A stretch of DNA of 18,189 bases, taken from assembly GCA_030950765.1 (NCBI GenBank), contig JAUZQX010000042.1, positions 1 to 18,189 on the forward strand. Reading direction: 5' to 3'. Both the position numbers and the translations under genes were made by a program. The notes under the pieces were generated by a model, which saw only the letters and a program-made list of their open reading frames with translations, did no database searches and had not been told where the DNA came from. This DNA comes from Ghiorsea sp. GTDB taxonomy: Bacteria; Pseudomonadota; Zetaproteobacteria; Mariprofundales; Mariprofundaceae. Shown here piece by piece: positions 1 to 7,212 of this stretch. Each line of letters opens with the position of its first letter. The first letter of the stretch is position 1.

Positions 1-84
1 ACAACGAGAAGGCATCAAGGACTTGATGACCAAACACCAAATTCAGTCTATTTTGATGGACTGCAATTGCCGCTTGCGGCATGA
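1..84 (+). CDS. IS3-family transposase (OrfB), C-terminal end only
   Basis: Reading frame 1 is open from the first base to a TGA at 82-84 and gives 27 residues containing RRHQGLDDQTPNSVYF. That string is the conserved tail of the DDE (rve) integrase domain of IS3-family OrfB transposases, in which an N/E-x-RRHQGL segment is followed by a TPxxVYF motif. The catalytic aspartates and glutamate lie upstream, outside the window, so I cannot say whether the enzyme is intact. The family match is strong for so short a piece; an IS481-like relative is the main alternative. Confidence 0.7.
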   Translation, partial: TTRRHQGLDDQTPNSVYFDGLQLPLAA

Positions 85-116
85 TTCAAATGAGCAACGT
101 TTATACCTTAGCTGCC

Positions 117-141
117 TGTCCAGTTTTTGGGTACCACTTCA
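117..141. repeat. Right terminal inverted repeat of the IS3-family element
   Basis: The sequence tgtccagtttttgggtacca followed by cttca reads, in reverse complement, TGAAGTGGTACC followed by a CAAAAACTGGACA-type inner part. This resembles terminal repeats common in IS3-family elements. It lies 33 bases after the transposase stop codon, the usual position. The partner repeat is outside the window, so the call rests on similarity and position. Confidence 0.65.
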
Positions 142-184
142 CTCATGGGTGTATCCTCATTTTGTTGCTGTTTGTTGAAGTGAC

Positions 185-481
185 TTAGGCTGATTCATTA
201 GGGACTAAACTCTGTGCTCTGATTTTCTTTTCAAGATAAAAGCATCCGAAAGGCAGAACCGATGTAATAAAGGCAATGCTTAGCATGGAAGATGGCCATT
301 TTTGTTGTCGGTTGGTCATATCCAGCAAGGGAAGGTAGGCAAGCCATAATATACCGTGAACGGGGCCAACGAATTTGACAAGGTCGATGCCGTACTGATA
401 TTTGGCAGGCATAGCGATAAATAACAATGCAATCAGCGATAAACCTTCAACCATACTTAAAATTCGGAATGTTTTTAGCAT
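185..481 (-). CDS. DUF3817 family small integral membrane protein
   Basis: This 98-residue protein matches the pattern of the DUF3817 family (Bacillus subtilis YdzA type). It begins FRILSMVEGLSLIALLFIAM, then has KYQYGIDLVKFVGPVHG, a second hydrophobic stretch (HGILWLAYLPLL), and a third one with the SVLPFGCFYLEKKI ending typical of the family. Three membrane-spanning helices in the inner membrane are likely, and the length is normal for the family. The biochemical role of DUF3817 proteins is not known. No strong Shine-Dalgarno site lies close to the ATG; a GAGGCGG stretch is about 14 bases upstream. The gene stands alone, divergent from the GyrI-like gene, and ends next to the IS remnant. 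I see no convincing terminator behind it. Confidence 0.82.
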   Translation of the reverse strand: MLKTFRILSMVEGLSLIALLFIAMPAKYQYGIDLVKFVGPVHGILWLAYLPLLDMTNRQQKWPSSMLSIAFITSVLPFGCFYLEKKIRAQSLVPNESA

Positions 482-619
482 AGGGTTGATGAACCGCCTC
501 TTATTTTATCAATGACAAATGAATCATACGACACTTTAGCCATGCGAAGGTTATTGTAAAATTAAATAGCATGGACTTCATGTGTTCATTGCTTTGGAAA
601 TAAAATAGTATTACTGCAT

Positions 620-1096
620 ATGAGAATTGATATTGTAAATATAAAACCCATCAAAGTCGCAGCATTAGAGCATTTGGATAACCCTGAGACATTAGCAGAA
701 TCGGTTGAGGCTTTCAGAGCTTGGCGTAAAGAAAGTGGCTGCTCACCTGTTGCCAAGAAACGAACCTTTGGCATTGCCTACAGTAATCCCGAGGCTAGAC
801 CTGCGCAAAAGTTTCGCTTTGATGTTTGTGGTGAAGTGGATATGAATATTGCTGAGAATGCTTATGGCGTGGTCAACAAAGCCATTCCAGGTGGTCGTTA
901 TGCCAAGCTGCGTCACAGAGGTTCACATGATAAGTTGGGGCAGAAGGTCAATGCGCTTTATCGTACTTGGTTGCCCAATAGTAATGAAATGAAACGTGAT
1001 TCAGCACTCTTTTTTGAATATATGAATGTCGTGCCCGAAGTGTTAGAGGCTGAATTGATTACTGATATTTATTTCCCTTTAAAACCATTGAGGTAA
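620..1096 (+). CDS. GyrI-like (AraC effector-binding) small-molecule-binding domain protein
   Basis: A 158-residue soluble protein made of a single GyrI-like/SbmC-type ligand-binding fold with no DNA-binding part. Supporting features are the opening RIDIVNIKPIKVAALEH strand, the FGIAYSNPEA segment, the FRFDVCGEVD strand, the GGRYAKLRHRGSHDKLG segment typical of the family (glycine-rich strand then a charged turn), and the closing ELITDIYFPLKP strand. Members bind hydrophobic or cationic small molecules; E. coli SbmC (GyrI) protects DNA gyrase from inhibitors. Substrate here is unknown. The ATG is preceded only by a weak GGAA at about 21 bases, so initiation may be weak or nearly leaderless. 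The frameshifted radical SAM gene follows 27 bases later on the same strand, and the two may form one transcript. Confidence 0.75.
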   Translation: MRIDIVNIKPIKVAALEHLDNPETLAESVEAFRAWRKESGCSPVAKKRTFGIAYSNPEARPAQKFRFDVCGEVDMNIAENAYGVVNKAIPGGRYAKLRHRGSHDKLGQKVNALYRTWLPNSNEMKRDSALFFEYMNVVPEVLEAELITDIYFPLKPLR

Positions 1097-1123
1097 TAGC
1101 TTTTAAACGATACTGAGATTGAT

Positions 1124-2004
1124 ATGCCACTAAATTATCACATGCCTTTATACCGACCGCCCAGTGAGGGGAATAACCTGATTATTCAGGTGACGCTGGG
1201 CTGTAGTTTTAACCAGTGCAGCTTTTGTGCTATGTATCGAAGCAAGGTGTATAGCCAGCGACCGCTTGCGGAGGTGGTTTGCGATATTCAACAAGCTGCC
1301 CAAAGCTTGCCTGATGCAAGACGGGTGTTTTTAGCAGATGGCGATGCTTTTTGTCTGCCTACGCATGATTTGATTGCCATACTTGATGCGCTCCAAGCTG
1401 CATTGCCAAAGTTATCTCGGGTGTCGTGTTATACTACCCCTAGTAATATTTTGAACAAAAGCATGGATGAATTGCGATTGTTAAAAGAAAAAGGGCTAAA
1501 GCTTCTCTACCTTGGCATTGAATCGGGCTCCAACTTGATTTTGAAGAAAATTACCAAAGGTGCGAGTCAGCAAAGCATTGCCAATGCGATGCTTAAGGCA
1601 CATGAAGCAGGTTTAAAGGTGTCTGGCACGGTGATTTTGGGCTTGGGTGGTAAGCATCATGGGCAGGAACACATTGATGGCACAATAGAGCTGTTGAATC
1701 GTGCGCCTATCACGTATTTGTCTACGCTACAGCTACATTTAGAACCTGATATGATTAAAGAATTCCAAAGTAAATATGGCGAGCCTTTTGAAATCCCTAA
1801 TGAAGGGCTATTCTTGAAGAACAGCTGCGTTTGATTCGCGGTTTAAACCCACCAAAACCTGTGATTTTCCGTTCCAATCATGCTTCGAATGCATTTGCTC
1901 TGGCTGGAAACTTACCTAAAGACAAAACAAAACTGTTGGCACAACTGCAAAACGCACTTGATGGCGAACAAGTTTTGCGACCGTGGTATATGAGGGACAT
2001 GTAA
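1124..2004 (+). pseudogene. Radical SAM protein, disrupted by a one-base frameshift near 1805-1807
   Basis: The first frame (1124-1834) encodes 236 residues with a radical SAM core. It has an iron-sulfur cluster motif GCSFNQCSFC (Cys27, Cys32, Cys35), LYLGIESGS around residues 128-136, and GTVILGLGG near 170, a glycine-rich strand seen in HemN/Elp3-like radical SAM proteins. It then ends in an unrelated tail (LFLKNSCV). Moving to the +3 frame from 1807, the sequence continues ILEEQLRLIRGLNPPKP, a VIFRSNHASNA segment and a PWYMRDM end, stopping at 2004. This is the usual C-terminal part of the family. Restoring one base in the GGG run at 1805-1807 would give about 293 residues in one frame. 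It may be a young pseudogene, a sequencing or assembly error in a G run, or programmed frameshifting; I favour one of the first two. The substrate is unknown. Confidence 0.8.
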
Positions 2005-2035
2005 GATGTTGAAATTTGAAGAACTGTATTGTTGA

Positions 2036-2064
2036 GCAAAAAAATAGCCCTCGGTTGGAGGGCT
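2036..2064 (-). terminator. Rho-independent terminator of the 52-residue protein gene
   Basis: AGCCCTC (2046-2052) pairs with GAGGGCT (2058-2064) around a five-base loop, a perfect 7-bp GC-rich stem. Read on the minus strand the stem is followed by ATTTTTTTGCTC, giving a run of seven U. On the plus strand no U run follows, so it serves the minus-strand gene that stops at 2105, about 40 bases upstream. Confidence 0.8.
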
Positions 2065-2104
2065 TAGGTTATTAAAAAAATGAGCTATCTATGTTTATGA
2101 AACG

Positions 2105-2263
2105 CTAAGAGGCGACTTCTTGTTTAAGCGCTTGTCTCATGCGTTTGTTCATTGCTCTTTTGAGTCTTCTTTTTTCGTGGGTGTGGAAACTGTGGGTTTG
2201 TTTGAATTCGGGTGTAACCAAGGTTCTTTCTTTTGCAGTTGTACGTTGATGTCTTCCTAGCAT
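2105..2263 (-). CDS. Small basic protein of 52 residues, unrecognised
   Basis: The frame reads MLGRHQRTTAKERTLVT, then a middle with several His and Phe residues, then a strongly basic part (EKRRLKRAMNKRMRQALKQ) ending EVAS before TAG. About a third of the residues are Lys, Arg or His, so the protein is highly cationic, and the C-terminal half should form an amphipathic helix. There is no signal peptide or membrane segment. It is likely real because every expression signal is present: AAGGAG at 2271-2276 with a 7-base spacing, a good sigma-70 promoter (2307-2335) and a factor-independent terminator (2036-2064). I do not recognise a family. Nucleic-acid or ribosome binding is a possibility based on charge alone. 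Confidence 0.72.
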   Translation of the reverse strand: MLGRHQRTTAKERTLVTPEFKQTHSFHTHEKRRLKRAMNKRMRQALKQEVAS

Positions 2264-2306
2264 GAATGTTCTCCTTGTTTTAAAGTATGCTCCACGAGCG
2301 ATTTAG

Positions 2307-2335
2307 TTTATAACATGAATAGAGATAATTTGCAA
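2307..2335 (-). promoter_or_regulatory. Sigma-70-type promoter for the 52-residue protein gene
   Basis: On the minus strand, TTGCAA (2330-2335) is followed after exactly 17 bases by TATAAA (2307-2312). Transcription would begin near 2300, leaving a leader of about 37 bases that contains the AAGGAG ribosome site. The -10 matches the consensus at five of six positions and the -35 at four of six. Confidence 0.55.
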
Positions 2336-2386
2336 TCATTATTTTATTTTTATCATGTATAACAAAGGCTTAGAAGCGGAGCGTCA

Positions 2387-2716
2387 ATGAGTGAGTATCC
2401 TGAAAAAACATGTGTTATCGATAGGCTGGTTCGCCATCCTAAGTTGGTTACGGCGGCACTGGCAGGCAAAAAGACAGAACAACGCCGTGATGGCGTGTAT
2501 GCCTATCCTGGTGAAACATTTGAGCTTGATGGTGTGAGCTTTATCGCGACTGACTTAAAACGGGAAACTTTGGGTGATATGGACGATGAAAGCGCGCAAG
2601 CTGAGGGTTATCCATCGTTTGATGCGTATAAAAGTTTGATTTTGAATATGCATAAAGGCATGAATTGGCAGGATGATGCGCAAGTGTGGGTACATTGTTT
2701 TGAACGCAAAACCTGA
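2387..2716 (+). CDS. ASCH domain-containing protein
   Basis: A 109-residue protein that is essentially one ASCH domain. It shows the family signature of a helix with a Lys-Thr-x-x-Arg-Arg turn (LAGKKTEQRR, residues about 26-35), a YPGETFELDGVSF strand pair, the LKRETLGDMDDESAQAEGY segment, and the closing WVHCFE strand. ASCH folds resemble the PUA RNA-binding domain, and members are thought to bind RNA or act on modified nucleosides. E. coli YqfB, a distant member, hydrolyses N4-acetylcytidine; I cannot extend that activity to this protein. The ATG has GGAG at 2378-2381 with a 5-base spacing. The kinase gene begins seven bases after the stop, so the two are probably co-transcribed. Confidence 0.83.
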   Translation: MSEYPEKTCVIDRLVRHPKLVTAALAGKKTEQRRDGVYAYPGETFELDGVSFIATDLKRETLGDMDDESAQAEGYPSFDAYKSLILNMHKGMNWQDDAQVWVHCFERKT

Positions 2717-2723
2717 TGGGTTA

Positions 2724-3521
2724 ATGATGCTGAGCAAAGAGCTTGTAGCATGGATTGATGCGCAAAAACAAGCAGATGCCACGCTGATTATTGGTATCAG
2801 TGGGGCGCAGGGTACGGGTAAATCGACGTTGGCTAGACAGCTGAAAGTTTTGCTTCGTAATAGGTACTCCGTTGCTTTGCTTTCATTGGATGATTTATAT
2901 CTTAACCAAAACAAACGAAAAACACTTGCAGCATCTATTCACCCATTGTTTGCTGCGCGTGGTGTGCCAACGACGCATAATGTAAACTTAGGCATTCAAA
3001 TATTGAAACAGCTTAAAGGCGGGCAGGGTGAATTGCTGTTGCCACGTTTTGATAAACAAACCGATAACCCCAAACCTCAACACGATTGGGAACGTTGTAA
3101 AACACCTGTAGATATTGTGTTGTTTGAAGGTTGGTGTTTGAGTCTTACACCGCAAAGTGATGATGCGTTGCTGAAACCTATCAATAAACTTGAAGCTGAC
3201 GAAGATAAACAAGGCATTTGGCGCAAGCAGGTGAATGATGCACTGACGGCTGACTACCAGCAGTTATTTCAAATGATAGATAAAACAATTTATTTAAAAG
3301 CGCCAAGTTTTGAATCGGTGTTTGCTTGGCGAAAGCAGCAGGAAGTGGAGACTTTTGCTCAGAAAACAAGATTAGGCATGAATGATAAGGCGTTAAGACG
3401 ATTTATGGCACATTATGAGCGATTAACCCGACATGGGTTTGCTACAATGCCTCAAGCTGCTGATGTGCTGCTTATTTTGGATGAACAACATCAATGTTTA
3501 AAGGTATATTATAAGAATTAG
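2724..3521 (+). CDS. D-glycerate 3-kinase-like P-loop kinase
   Basis: The protein (265 residues from 2724) has a Walker A loop GAQGTGKST at about residues 27-35, a LLSLDDLYL strand-loop with the two acidic residues typical of the uridine kinase/phosphoribulokinase-like fold, an ARGVPTTHNVNLG segment, LPRFDKQTDNP, and VLFEGWCLSLTPQ. This order matches the plant GLYK/yeast Tda10 type of glycerate kinase, which phosphorylates D-glycerate at C3 to give 3-phosphoglycerate in the cytoplasm. Two adjacent ATGs (2724 and 2727) are possible starts. An in-frame ATG at 2673 would overlap the ASCH gene by 44 bases and add residues unlike the family, so I reject it. Its last codons overlap the stop of the convergent parvulin gene. 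The substrate is inferred from family only. Confidence 0.78.
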   Translation: MMLSKELVAWIDAQKQADATLIIGISGAQGTGKSTLARQLKVLLRNRYSVALLSLDDLYLNQNKRKTLAASIHPLFAARGVPTTHNVNLGIQILKQLKGGQGELLLPRFDKQTDNPKPQHDWERCKTPVDIVLFEGWCLSLTPQSDDALLKPINKLEADEDKQGIWRKQVNDALTADYQQLFQMIDKTIYLKAPSFESVFAWRKQQEVETFAQKTRLGMNDKALRRFMAHYERLTRHGFATMPQAADVLLILDEQHQCLKVYYKN

Positions 3522-3823
3522 TTACTTCGTTTGCTAATTTCTATCAAATGATAACCAAACTTGGTTTGCACTGGGCCATGGACTTGATTGAGTTCGGCAA
3601 TAAATACCACATCATTAAATTCTTTGACCATGGCACGTTCGCGAAATGTACCTAAATCGCCACCTTTTGCTGATGATGGGCAGGTGGAATGTTTGGCGGC
3701 AAGTTCTGCAAAGTCTGCACCTGCTTCAATCTCTTGTTTAAGTTTTTGGCATTCGGCTTCATTGGCAACCAAGATATGACGGGCTGCGGCGGTTCTTCGT
3801 TTTTTACTAAATCCAAACATCAT
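3518..3823 (-). CDS. ppiC: Parvulin-type peptidyl-prolyl cis-trans isomerase, cytoplasmic
   Basis: A 101-residue single-domain parvulin without a signal peptide, like E. coli PpiC (about 93 residues). It catalyses cis-trans isomerisation of Xaa-Pro bonds. The active-site set is complete: His16 in ARHILV, Cys48 in STCPSSAKGGDLG, Met65, Phe69 in VKEFNDVVF, and His92 in FGYHLIEI, with the spacing of the E. coli enzyme. Two ATGs are adjacent. AAGGA lies 4 bases from the first and 7 from the second, so the second may be the true start. The gene follows pycB beyond a strong terminator. It meets the glycerate kinase gene tail to tail with a four-base overlap of the stop codons. Confidence 0.88.
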   Translation of the reverse strand: MMFGFSKKRRTAAARHILVANEAECQKLKQEIEAGADFAELAAKHSTCPSSAKGGDLGTFRERAMVKEFNDVVFIAELNQVHGPVQTKFGYHLIEISKRSN

Positions 3824-3837
3824 TGTATCCTTTGTTC

Positions 3838-3878
3838 ATAAAAAAAGCCTTGCTCAAATAAAATTTAAGCAAGGCTTT
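3838..3878 (-). terminator. Rho-independent terminator of the pycA-pycB operon
   Basis: AAAGCCTTGCT (3844-3854) pairs perfectly with AGCAAGGCTTT (3868-3878), an 11-bp stem with a 13-base A/T-rich loop. On the minus strand the stem runs into a stretch of seven T. It lies 18 bases beyond the pycB stop, and should largely separate pycB from ppiC transcription. Confidence 0.88.
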
Positions 3879-3896
3879 GATGGTTAAAGAGAGGTT

Positions 3897-5747
3897 TTAG
3901 CCAATCTCAATCAAACATTCATCAGGGTTGACGGTATCACCTTCAACCACATAAATAGCTTTAACAATGCCAGCAACAGGTGCATGCACAGGATTTTCCA
4001 TTTTCATGGCTTCAACAGTTACCACGGTATCACCAGCTTCAACTGTATCACCTTCTTTGACATTGACTGCCACAATGCGACCAGGCATGGGTGTGGTGAC
4101 ATCGCTGTCATTGCGTGCTTTCGGGCGTTTAGAGCCTTTAGATACTTTGCCAGCATCAATGCCGCGACCATCTAGCGTCGGTACCATTTCAGTCAATGTT
4201 TCCAAATAAACTTCTTCCAATACATTATCAACTTTGATGTAATATGGTTTCAAGTCATCTTCAACATGACCCGTACCTTCAATTTTGATGTGGTATTCTT
4301 CACCATGAATGGTGATGTTGAATTCGGTTGGGGCGAGAGCTGGTGCAGCAGCGGCGGTTGGTGCGGCGGCTTCTTCAAGCTCTAAAGGCTCAGGTTTAAA
4401 GTTGCCTGATTCGCGTTCTGCAAAGAATTCCAAAGCAATTGTTGGGAACATGGCATAAGACAAAATATCTTCCACAGACTTGGCGCGGTCACCCACTTCT
4501 CGGGTTAAGGCATCCAACTCATCAGGAATTAAATCAGCAGGGCGAACGCTAATGGTTTCTTCATCACCCAAAGCTTTCTTCTGAACTTTAGCATTGATTT
4601 CGCCTAATGCTTTGCCATACATGCCTTTGAGGTAGTTTTTGGTTTCTTCGGTAATTACGCTGTATTTCTTGCCAGAGACTACGTTAAGCACGGCTTGAGT
4701 GCCGACGATTTGACTGGTTGGCGTGACCAAGGATGGGTAACCAAAGTCTTTGCGAACATTGGTGATTTCATTCAAAACTTCATCCATTTTATCCAGTGCG
4801 CCTTGCTCTTTAAGCTGGTTGGCAAGGTTAGAAATCATGCCGCCAGGGATTTGATTGACAAACACGCGGGTATCCACACGAGTGACATCGGATTCAAAAC
4901 GCGCATATTTTTTGCGAACATCACGGAAATAAGCCGCTACATCTTGAAGCGCAGCCAAATTAAGACCTGTGTCATATTCAGTTTCGGCAAAGGCTGCGAC
5001 CATAGATTCAGTTGCAGGGTGGGATGTGCCTCCTGAAAGCGGTGAAATGGCAGTGTCGATAATATCACAGCCTGCGTGAACGGCTTCCCATTGCACCATT
5101 TCGGCAACACCTGAAGTGGAGTGAGAGTGAAGGTGAAGAGGGATATTCACTGCATTTTTCAGCGCTAAAATAAGCTCTTTGGTGGCAACTGGGGTTAATA
5201 AACCAGCCATATCTTTGATGGCAAGGGTATCGCAACCCATATCTTCAAAACCTTTGGCTAAATCAACGAAATAAGCCAAATTATGTACAGGGCTGGTGGT
5301 GTAACAAATCGTACCTTCAGCATGTTTGCCATTTTCTTTCACTTGGGCAATGGCAGTACGCACGTTGCGTAGGTCATTCATGGCATCAAAGGTGCGGAAT
5401 ACATCCACACCATTGGCAGATGCCATATCGACAAATTTACGTACTACATCATCAGCATAATGACGGTAACCCAGTAGATTTTGACCACGAAGTAACATTT
5501 GGGTTCTCGTATTGGGCATGGCGTTGCTTAACTCACGCAAACGAATCCAAGGACCTTCTTTGAGGTAGCGAAGACAGGTGTCAAATGTTGCTCCACCCCA
5601 AGCTTCAACTGACCAATAACCAATTTGGTCGATTTTCTCGCAGATGGGTAACATATCATCCAAACGCATGCGGGTTGCCAACAATGATTGGTGACCGTCG
5701 CGCAAGGCAAGTTCAGTAATCGCTAGTTTTTTCTTTGCTTGTGTCAT
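3897..5747 (-). CDS. pycB: Pyruvate carboxylase subunit B (carboxyltransferase plus biotin carrier domain)
   Basis: A 616-residue protein with the layout of the PycB/OadA family. A DRE-TIM-barrel carboxyltransferase begins at LRDGHQS (Asp17, metal ligand), continues with TLAIKDMAGLL (Lys near 178, expected to be carbamylated) and HLHSHSTSG (His metal ligands near 207). The PYC/OADA conserved domain spans roughly 300-470. An Ala/Pro linker near 465-475 leads to a biotinyl domain with VEAMKMEN (biotin on Lys582). The enzyme moves CO2 from carboxybiotin to pyruvate, making oxaloacetate. OadA of the sodium-pumping decarboxylase looks similar, but the biotin carboxylase gene lies just upstream and no OadB/OadG genes are present, which favours pyruvate carboxylase. 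pycA ends 17 bases upstream; an AGGA lies about 9 bases before the ATG. Confidence 0.9.
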   Translation of the reverse strand: MTQAKKKLAITELALRDGHQSLLATRMRLDDMLPICEKIDQIGYWSVEAWGGATFDTCLRYLKEGPWIRLRELSNAMPNTRTQMLLRGQNLLGYRHYADDVVRKFVDMASANGVDVFRTFDAMNDLRNVRTAIAQVKENGKHAEGTICYTTSPVHNLAYFVDLAKGFEDMGCDTLAIKDMAGLLTPVATKELILALKNAVNIPLHLHSHSTSGVAEMVQWEAVHAGCDIIDTAISPLSGGTSHPATESMVAAFAETEYDTGLNLAALQDVAAYFRDVRKKYARFESDVTRVDTRVFVNQIPGGMISNLANQLKEQGALDKMDEVLNEITNVRKDFGYPSLVTPTSQIVGTQAVLNVVSGKKYSVITEETKNYLKGMYGKALGEINAKVQKKALGDEETISVRPADLIPDELDALTREVGDRAKSVEDILSYAMFPTIALEFFAERESGNFKPEPLELEEAAAPTAAAAPALAPTEFNITIHGEEYHIKIEGTGHVEDDLKPYYIKVDNVLEEVYLETLTEMVPTLDGRGIDAGKVSKGSKRPKARNDSDVTTPMPGRIVAVNVKEGDTVEAGDTVVTVEAMKMENPVHAPVAGIVKAIYVVEGDTVNPDECLIEIG

Positions 5748-5764
5748 CTCTTTAAATCCTTTTC

Positions 5765-7183
5765 CTACAGTCCAGCGTGTGCGGCAATGGCAACTGCCAC
5801 GGCTGCTGCAATATCTTCACGTGCTTCAAATGCTTTATAATCAAGTAAATAAGCGTGGTTATCCATAAAACCTGTATCAAACTGACCTTTAAGGAATACA
5901 TCCGATTGGGCAATGTTACGGTAAAATGCCAATGTGGTTTTTACGCCACGAATATCATATTCTTTCAGGGCGCGTTGTGAACGCATCACAGCATGCTCCC
6001 AATCGGGTGCCCAAATAGTCAGCTTGGCACACATGGAGTCATAATGCGGGGGAATGGTGTAACCTGGGTAGACGCAACCATCCACGCGAATACCAGGGCC
6101 ACCAGGAGAATGATAACGCGTTATTCTGCCTGGGTTCGGAAAGAAACCATTTTGTGGATCTTCTGCATTGACGCGGAATTCAATCGCACTGCCTTTAAAG
6201 CTTAAATCCTCTTGTTTAAACGGCAGTGGTTCGCCTGCAGCAATCGCAATTTGTTGTGCTACGATATCTACGCCTGTAATAGCTTCGGTGATGGTGTGCT
6301 CAACTTGCAAACGTGTGTTCATTTCCATGAAGAAGAAGTCATGGTTTTTATCAACTAAGAACTCAACAGTTCCTGCATTTTCATATCCCACAGCCAATGC
6401 TGCTTGCACGGCAACTTCACCCATTTTTGTACGCAGTTCATCGGTAATATAATTGGATGGGGCAATTTCAATCAGCTTTTGATTACGCCGTTGAATCGAA
6501 CAATCACGTTCAAACAAATGTACACAATTGCCATGTGAGTCGGCCAAAATTTGAAACTCAATATGACGAGGCTCAAGAATACATTTTTCCATGAATAGTT
6601 CGCCGTTGCCAAAAGCTGTCATGGCTTCATTGGTAGTTAACTCATAGTTTTCAATCACTTCCGCATCGCTGTCGCAACGGCGAATGCCGCGTCCGCCGCC
6701 ACCAGCAGCAGCTTTAAGCATGACGGGGTAACCCATAGCTTGTGCTGTTTCTACGGCTTCTTCAACGCTAACCAAAGATGCTTCAGTACCAGGAATACAA
6801 GGTACTCCAGCAGCCAGCATCGCAGTACGCGCATTGGTTTTGCTGCCCATGTTTTTAATCGCATCAGGAGAGGGGCCAATATAGGTGATACCAGCATCAA
6901 TCACTGCTTGGGCAAAATCAGGGTTTTCAGAAAGAAAACCATAACCTGGGTGGATAGCATCCACCTTGGCTTTAATGGCAATATCCACGATGCGGTGAAT
7001 ATTTAAATAACTTTTAACAGGATCGGGGCCAATTAAGATGGCTTTGTCTGCTTTTTTAACATGCAATGCATGGTTATCTGGATCTGAGTAAACAGCCACA
7101 GACTCAATGCCTAGCTCATTGCAGGCACGAATAATACGGATGGCACATTCGCCACGGTTAGCAATTAGGATGCGTTTAAACAA
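5765..7183 (-). CDS. pycA: Pyruvate carboxylase subunit A (biotin carboxylase), TTG start
   Basis: A 472-residue biotin carboxylase of the AccC/PycA family. The N-terminal domain opens MFKRILIANRGECAIR. The ATP-grasp domain shows MLKAAAGGGGRGIR (lysine near 157, glycine loop 161-166), ERDCSIQRRNQKLIE, and EMNTRLQVEH (287-296). The C-terminal domain starts near AIEFRVNAEDP. It carboxylates biotin on PycB with ATP and bicarbonate. Pairing with pycB, and the absence of accB, point to pyruvate rather than acetyl-CoA carboxylase. The start is TTG: AAGGAG at 7192-7197 sits 8 bases upstream, an in-frame TGA lies immediately further upstream, and the canonical N-terminus begins exactly there. A sigma-70-like promoter lies at 7213-7241. 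Confidence 0.92.
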   Translation of the reverse strand: MFKRILIANRGECAIRIIRACNELGIESVAVYSDPDNHALHVKKADKAILIGPDPVKSYLNIHRIVDIAIKAKVDAIHPGYGFLSENPDFAQAVIDAGITYIGPSPDAIKNMGSKTNARTAMLAAGVPCIPGTEASLVSVEEAVETAQAMGYPVMLKAAAGGGGRGIRRCDSDAEVIENYELTTNEAMTAFGNGELFMEKCILEPRHIEFQILADSHGNCVHLFERDCSIQRRNQKLIEIAPSNYITDELRTKMGEVAVQAALAVGYENAGTVEFLVDKNHDFFFMEMNTRLQVEHTITEAITGVDIVAQQIAIAAGEPLPFKQEDLSFKGSAIEFRVNAEDPQNGFFPNPGRITRYHSPGGPGIRVDGCVYPGYTIPPHYDSMCAKLTIWAPDWEHAVMRSQRALKEYDIRGVKTTLAFYRNIAQSDVFLKGQFDTGFMDNHAYLLDYKAFEAREDIAAAVAVAIAAHAGL

Positions 7184-7212
7184 CTGGCTTACTCCTTTTC
7201 ATTCAAGCGGGC

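Larger units (their letters stand above)
1..141 (+). mobile_element. Right end of an IS3-family insertion sequence (left part outside window)
   Basis: The window starts inside an insertion sequence. Its visible part holds the last 27 codons of the transposase (1-84), a short untranslated tail, and a right terminal repeat that ends in CA at about 141. IS3-family elements end in TG...CA, and the reverse complement of the terminal repeat starts TGAAGTGG, the form expected at the outer end of such an element. The left end and the short target duplication cannot be checked from this window. The DUF3817 gene on the opposite strand ends only 43 bases beyond the element. Family assignment rests on the transposase tail and the repeat together; I cannot name the subgroup. 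Confidence 0.75.

Noticed and set aside
176..187. TGAAGTGAC resembles the start of a second IS terminal repeat
   Set aside because: Only nine bases match and the inner part does not; most likely chance.
2673..2723. Earlier in-frame ATG for the glycerate kinase-like gene
   Set aside because: It would overlap the ASCH gene by 44 bases and add about 17 residues not expected in the family; 2724/2727 lie just after the ASCH stop.
3897..7183. Sodium-pumping oxaloacetate decarboxylase or acetyl-CoA carboxylase
   Set aside because: No OadB/OadG or AccB genes are present, and a biotin carboxylase directly paired with an OadA-like subunit is the two-subunit pyruvate carboxylase layout.
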